DNA from: Campylobacterales bacterium
GTDB lineage: Bacteria; Campylobacterota; Campylobacteria; Campylobacterales; Sulfurimonadaceae
NCBI GenBank assembly: GCA_016938175.1
Contig: JAFGVE010000027.1
Span: 62,001-126,000 of the forward strand
DNA: 64,000 nucleotides
Direction of reading: 5' to 3'
Shown: positions 60,272-64,000 of the stretch, in pieces
Numbering within the stretch: the stretch's first letter is position 1
How the letters are laid out: every line of letters begins with the position of its first letter
Made by a program: the position numbers and the translations under genes
Notes under the pieces: generated by a model
The model's input: only the letters and a program-made list of their open reading frames with translations
What the model was told of the DNA's origin: nothing
The model's database searches: none

Positions 60272-60309
60272 TCACCAATTATATACAAATAGGACTTAAA
60301 TAGTCTTAT

Positions 60310-60672
60310 TTATGAGGATCTATTTTCTAAGAAGGCACGTTCTTTGTGTGAAATAACTCCACTCTCTGTTTCTAAAGATATTTCAATGTAGCATAAAAAA
60401 TACTCACTAAGAGTCAGAGCTTTATGTGCTTTGTCTTCAAAAGCAGCTTTTTTAGCACCAATAGCGATACTCTCAACGAGACTTAGTTCAGCCCCTTTGG
60501 TTGTATAAAAGCCTCGCAGTTCATCTTGAAGAAAAATTTTTATGCTAACAGGTACTTTTTCATTTAGAAGAGGATATTGTTCTAAAAGTTTTGTTTTGTC
60601 AATTTTATAGTGAGCTTGAAGTACCTCTTCTATAGATTCGCGTGCAAGTTGTAGAAGAGGAGAGTGACTCAT
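60310..60672 (-). CDS. AMMECR1-like small protein
   Basis: 120 residues. The segment DELRGFYTTKGAELSLVESIAIGAKKAAFEDKAH and the EISLETES that follows match the middle of the AMMECR1 fold (usual size about 180), so this is a short version lacking the usual C-terminal part. AMMECR1 proteins have an unsettled role; some archaeal and bacterial forms are linked to radical SAM or MEMO partners. The start overlaps the antiporter stop by 4 bases. Confidence 0.65.
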   Translation of the reverse strand: MSHSPLLQLARESIEEVLQAHYKIDKTKLLEQYPLLNEKVPVSIKIFLQDELRGFYTTKGAELSLVESIAIGAKKAAFEDKAHKALTLSEYFLCYIEISLETESGVISHKERAFLENRSS

Positions 60673-61826
60673 ATGGTATTCTTTTTAAGTTTGAGAAGAT
60701 TAATGAGTTTAATTACGGTCATTACACTAATGACTTGAAAGAGAGCCGCTAAAATGAAAGCGTAATAGTGAAGTTTGTCTATAGAATTGGCACTAAACGC
60801 TAGTGTTGCCATTGCTATGAGAAGTGTGAGTGGCATAGAGTGGGAGAGTCCCATTAAGATAGCATCTATAAAGCCAAGTTCTCGTGTAAACACTAAAGAA
60901 GCAATAATACGCATAATAACCATGACAAGAGCTATAATGAGTGCTTTTGTGATGAGGCCATCCATTGCAAGAGCTTCAAGATTAAACGAACTTCCAATAT
61001 GGATAAAAAATATAGGAATCAAAAATCCAAAGCCGTAAGATGCCAGTTTTTCTGGAAGTTCATTTTTATGTTCAAAAAACGTAGGGATAAAAATACCCGC
61101 TAAAAAGGCTCCAAAGGCAAGCTCTAGATGCAGATAGAGCATAGCCCCTACGAGAAGGAAGAAAATTCCCATACTTAGACGAATGTCTTGCTCTTTGTTG
61201 TCTTTATGTGGCATGAGTAAAAGAGAGACTTTTGGATACCACCAAAAAAGAATTTGCATGGCACGAAAGAGTAAAAACATAAAGAGTAAAAATGCTACTA
61301 AAGAGGTGAGAATTTTTAATAGCTCAAAACCTACTCCTGATTGTAGAGCGGCGGAGGTGATAGTTAGAATAACGATACTTGCAACCTCTCCAATCCCTCC
61401 AACTGTCATAGAAAGACCAAGCCAAGGTGTTTTTCCATACTCTTTTGAAAGAGAGGCGACAAGTCCTACCGAGATAAGAGGGAGTAGCACCATCATAATC
61501 TTTCCAAGTTCAAATTGTATAGAAAAAGCAATAGAGAATGCGTAAAGCAAGATGAGATAGATAAGAGCTTTTTTCATAATAATAGAGGGTGTTTTGAGAA
61601 CATTTTTGAGATTAATCTCTGTTCCTGCAATAAACATAAGGTATAAAAAACCAAACTCTGCTACAAGGTCAAAAAGATGCTCATCATGTAAAAAACCTAC
61701 ATAGCCTAAGAGTGAACCTAAGATAATTTCAATGGGTGTTGTAGGGAGTTTAACTATTTTCGCAAAGAATGGAGAGAACATAATAATGAGTGAAATAGTC
61801 GTTATAAGTGTAATGTTATCACTCAT
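60669..61826 (-). CDS. CPA2-type cation/proton antiporter
   Basis: 385 residues with about 12 membrane helices and the Na+/H+-exchanger core (LGSLLGYVGFLHD, EFGFLYLMFIAGTEI, GGIGEVASIVIL, LAFGAFLAGIFIP, IPIFFIHIGSSF). There is no C-terminal TrkA-N or TrkA-C domain, so nucleotide-gated K+ efflux of the full Kef type is not indicated. It would exchange Na+ or K+ for protons. It is coupled to the AMMECR1-like gene. Confidence 0.88.
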   Translation of the reverse strand: MSDNITLITTISLIIMFSPFFAKIVKLPTTPIEIILGSLLGYVGFLHDEHLFDLVAEFGFLYLMFIAGTEINLKNVLKTPSIIMKKALIYLILLYAFSIAFSIQFELGKIMMVLLPLISVGLVASLSKEYGKTPWLGLSMTVGGIGEVASIVILTITSAALQSGVGFELLKILTSLVAFLLFMFLLFRAMQILFWWYPKVSLLLMPHKDNKEQDIRLSMGIFFLLVGAMLYLHLELAFGAFLAGIFIPTFFEHKNELPEKLASYGFGFLIPIFFIHIGSSFNLEALAMDGLITKALIIALVMVIMRIIASLVFTRELGFIDAILMGLSHSMPLTLLIAMATLAFSANSIDKLHYYAFILAALFQVISVMTVIKLINLLKLKKNTI

Positions 61827-61855
61827 TTTCTCTCCTTATTTCCTTTTAGAAATTT

Positions 61856-62701
61856 TTAGTGTACCTTTGTAGCAACTTCTAGATTTAAAGATTTTATCAT
61901 ATCAAGGTCTTTATTCATAGCTCTTCCACTTGTTGTTAAGTAGTTTCCTATGACGATTGAGTTCGCTCCATGCTCAAAAATTTCATTTTGACGTTCGCCA
62001 AACATTAATTCACGTCCACCAGCAACCATAATGCGCTGTGCATTTGGAAGTCTCTTACGAGTAAGTTCTATTAAGGAAAAAGCTTCATCGACAGTGAGAG
62101 AATTAGGTTCTAGCTCAAGCGCTTCATTATGGTGATAAAAGTTAATAGGTACTGATGTAGGATTGAGTGAAGCTAAAGAGGCAAGCATGCTCTCTCTGTC
62201 CTCTTGAGACTCACCGAGTCCAAAGATGCCACCGCTTATTAGAACGAGTCCAGCCTTATTTACATTTTGACACGTCTCATAACGCTCTGACCAAGGGTGT
62301 GTAGTACAAATTTTAGGGTAGAAAGCTTCACTTGTTTCAAGATTATGGTTATAGGCTTTAATACCTGCCTCTTTTAGGACTAGAAGTTGTTCCACACTGG
62401 CTGTACCATTACAGGCAATAAGACGAAGTTCAGGTGCAACACTCTGTACTTCTTTTGCAACTCTACACACAAAATCAAGCGTTTTGTCATTAAGACCTTT
62501 ATCTGCTGTTACTAAACAAAACCCTAAAGCTCCATTATCTCTTGCGTTAATTGCTTCTTTTTTAATGAGTTCCATATCTTTTTGTTTATAGCGTTCAATG
62601 TCTGCTTTATAGCGTACGCTTTGCGAACAGAATTTACAATCTTCTAAACATGTTCCACTATTAATGTTACAGATGGAACACAGAAATATTTTTTCACTCA
62701 T
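61856..62701 (-). CDS. bioB: Biotin synthase
   Basis: 281 residues, short for BioB but typical of the group. CSICNINSGTCLEDCKFCSQS contains the radical SAM cluster cysteines (C-x3-C-x2-C in CLEDCKFC), followed by YNHNLETSEAFYPKIC, SGGIFGLGES and VAGGRELMFGE. It inserts sulfur into dethiobiotin, using an auxiliary [2Fe-2S] cluster as donor. The start overlaps the phosphodiesterase stop by 4 bases. Confidence 0.93.
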   Translation of the reverse strand: MSEKIFLCSICNINSGTCLEDCKFCSQSVRYKADIERYKQKDMELIKKEAINARDNGALGFCLVTADKGLNDKTLDFVCRVAKEVQSVAPELRLIACNGTASVEQLLVLKEAGIKAYNHNLETSEAFYPKICTTHPWSERYETCQNVNKAGLVLISGGIFGLGESQEDRESMLASLASLNPTSVPINFYHHNEALELEPNSLTVDEAFSLIELTRKRLPNAQRIMVAGGRELMFGERQNEIFEHGANSIVIGNYLTTSGRAMNKDLDMIKSLNLEVATKVH

Positions 62702-63219
62702 GATACCTTCCTATCGTATGTGAACTCTTGGGCATAGAACTCTTCTTCATCTCTGCCTTTTGAGTAGTATGTTACATTAAATTTTTTTTCTTCTATTTCA
62801 AGAAGTGCACACTCTGAGAGTGCTTTATTCCTTGCACAGGATTCCCCTGGATTTAAAAAAAGGGTCCCATTTATAAATTCACTTTTAAATTGATGTGTAT
62901 GCCCATATAACACTACTTCTGCATCTGCACTCATATAATAAGGAAGGTGCATAAGTTTAAACTTTGTATTTGCAAGTTTAAAATAGTGAGGTTCTTGTAC
63001 AAGATTATACTTGTTGTGTAGAGCCACTAGATGAGCATCATTATTTCCATAAACACAGACGTAATGCTTACCTGAATTTTTGAGTAACTCAAGCGTCTCC
63101 TCTTCACACACATCACCTGCATGAACTAAAAACTCTGCTCCTTCATTAAGGAGCTTATCAATAGAGTCTTTGGCTCGTTTAATCTTGGTATGTGTATCGG
63201 AGAGAATACCAATTTTCAC
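62698..63219 (-). CDS. YfcE/MJ0936-type metallophosphodiesterase
   Basis: 173 residues. Metal-ligand motifs of the calcineurin-like fold: GILSDTHTK, VHAGDVCEE, YGNNDAH and YGHTHQFKSE. The small size and motif order fit the YfcE/MJ0936 group, which hydrolyses phosphodiesters in vitro; the physiological substrate is unknown. It starts next to the topA stop with no gap and overlaps bioB, so topA-phosphodiesterase-bioB likely share a transcript. Confidence 0.88.
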   Translation of the reverse strand: MKIGILSDTHTKIKRAKDSIDKLLNEGAEFLVHAGDVCEEETLELLKNSGKHYVCVYGNNDAHLVALHNKYNLVQEPHYFKLANTKFKLMHLPYYMSADAEVVLYGHTHQFKSEFINGTLFLNPGESCARNKALSECALLEIEEKKFNVTYYSKGRDEEEFYAQEFTYDRKVS

Positions 63220-64000
63220 TTATTTATCCACGTCTTCTTTGGGTGTACGTGTCTTACACTTGACACACTCATACACTTCTTTGTTTCTGTAGGTTCTTGG
63301 GGCTAAAACACCACTACACCCTTTCTCTTTACACTTAATCGTAGTTGGTTCAAATTTAGATATAAATTTACACTCTGGATAGTTGTTACATCCCCAAAAT
63401 GGTCCACGACGAGAATTTTTCAGACTAATGACACCGCCACACTCTGGACATGGAGTTTCACTTGTCTTCTCTTCTACATTAATGCTTTTTGTATTTTTAC
63501 ACTCTGGATAGTTAGAACATGCCAAAAATTGTCCATTACGACCATTTTTAACAATCATATCACTTCCACATTTTTCACACTTCTCTTCTGAGCTCTCTTC
63601 TTGTTTTTTCTCTACAGCTTCACCGTTTTCATCACACTGTTCAGTGTACTTACATTTTGGAAAGCCACTACACGCAATAAAGTTTCCAAAACGACCAGAA
63701 CGAAGGAGAAGCTCATGCTCTCCACATTTTGGACAAGTGCGTCCAAGTGGTTTTGCAAGTTTAAGAGAGATAATGTTTTTTTGCCCCGCCTCGATTTGCT
63801 CCATAAATGGATAGTAAAAGTCATAAAGTAGTTTTTGCCAATCAACATCACCCTCGCTTACTTCATCGAGCCTCTCTTCCATATTTGCAGTAAAAGATAT
63901 ATCTACAATATTGGCAAAGTTTTTTTCTAAAATTTCTGTAACAGTAAAAGCCATCTCAGTCGGAATAATCTGCTTCTTCTCAATAGTCACATAGGTACGG
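63220..64000 (-). CDS. topA: DNA topoisomerase I, C-terminal part (partial)
   Basis: Only about the last 260 residues are in the window; the gene runs off the right edge. It begins inside the toprim/gate core (YVTIEKKQIIPTEMAFTVTEIL), followed by four C-terminal zinc-ribbon repeats: CPKCGEHELLLRSGRFGNF, CEKCGSDMIVKNGRNGQF, CPECGGVISLKNSRRGPF and a last CKEKGCSGVLAPR with C-x2-C. Topoisomerase I relaxes negative supercoils. The GTG-like codon at 63990 is internal, not a start. Confidence 0.95.
   Translation of the reverse strand, partial: RTYVTIEKKQIIPTEMAFTVTEILEKNFANIVDISFTANMEERLDEVSEGDVDWQKLLYDFYYPFMEQIEAGQKNIISLKLAKPLGRTCPKCGEHELLLRSGRFGNFIACSGFPKCKYTEQCDENGEAVEKKQEESSEEKCEKCGSDMIVKNGRNGQFLACSNYPECKNTKSINVEEKTSETPCPECGGVISLKNSRRGPFWGCNNYPECKFISKFEPTTIKCKEKGCSGVLAPRTYRNKEVYECVKCKTRTPKEDVDK

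Noticed and set aside
1-64000. Search by eye for CRISPR arrays, IS elements, integrases, toxin-antitoxin or defence islands
   Set aside because: No regularly spaced repeats, transposase-like proteins or integrase genes were seen. The window reads as core and metabolic chromosome.

Overview
The window is about 64 kb of AT-rich chromosomal DNA that looks like a Campylobacterota (epsilonproteobacterial) sulfur oxidiser, most likely Sulfurimonas or a close relative. The pointers are a soxXYZAB operon with a single-haem SoxA, a futalosine-type menaquinone gene (MqnA/MqnD family), an RqcH/NFACT protein, a CetB/CetA-like split energy-taxis receptor, a recA-eno-ftsB-like-AMIN gene order also known from Helicobacter, and many c-di-GMP proteins. 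Genes are packed tightly: no gene-free stretch exceeds 300 bases, and several convergent pairs share stop-codon bases. I see no IS element, phage, CRISPR array or rRNA operon. There is one tRNA, tRNA-Ser(GGA).

Layout. 1-7 kb: end of an MFS transporter, a PAS + chemoreceptor pair, a B12-type radical SAM enzyme and a LapG/LapD-like pair (c-di-GMP-controlled periplasmic protease). 7-14 kb: a haem-containing cis/trans fatty-acid isomerase with a small membrane partner, then an OprD-like porin in line with modA-TOBE-modB-modC. 14-23.8 kb: tRNA-Ser, a cytochrome c, a Gly/Met-repeat periplasmic protein, a duplicated DUF1538 membrane protein with a PII-like tail, a haem-motif diguanylate cyclase, and a minus-strand group of carbonic anhydrase, a 51-codon small ORF, a TonB receptor, a membrane protein and a Cys-rich protein. 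23.9-37 kb: RqcH, then the sulfur region. Here soxXYZAB, a porin, an MBL-fold hydrolase, a thioredoxin-like protein, a DsrE protein and a DUF302 protein form one minus-strand operon of about 8 kb. Upstream lies a three-gene signalling operon (Cache sensor, OmpR-type regulator, histidine kinase), divergent from a second DsrE-like gene. 37-47 kb: cdsA-dxr-tsaD, tpx, an outer membrane protein, murB, fliQ, an MqnD-like gene and a Wzz/Wza-like polysaccharide export pair. 47-64 kb: recA, eno, ftsB-like, AMIN, a GGDEF-EAL gene broken at a T8 tract, mgtE, a CNNM/CBS protein, asnB + EamA, panE, msrA, small conserved genes, a cation/proton antiporter, bioB, a phosphodiesterase and the 3' end of topA.

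Most notable signal. The soxX promoter and the promoter of the divergent DsrE-like gene carry the same direct repeat, TTTTACAC-N3-TTTTACAC (11-bp period). In both it ends exactly 8 bases before a -10-like hexamer and 44-45 bases before the start codon. This is the geometry of a PhoB/OmpR-type activator site. The two-component operon between the sites makes its regulator the obvious candidate, so the region reads as a self-contained, sensor-controlled sulfur-oxidation regulon. Other leads are a possible leader-ORF/hairpin switch in front of the TonB receptor, the T8 frameshift that removes the first membrane helix of a GGDEF-EAL protein, and a group of genes whose -10 boxes lie so close to the ATG that their mRNAs should be leaderless or nearly so.
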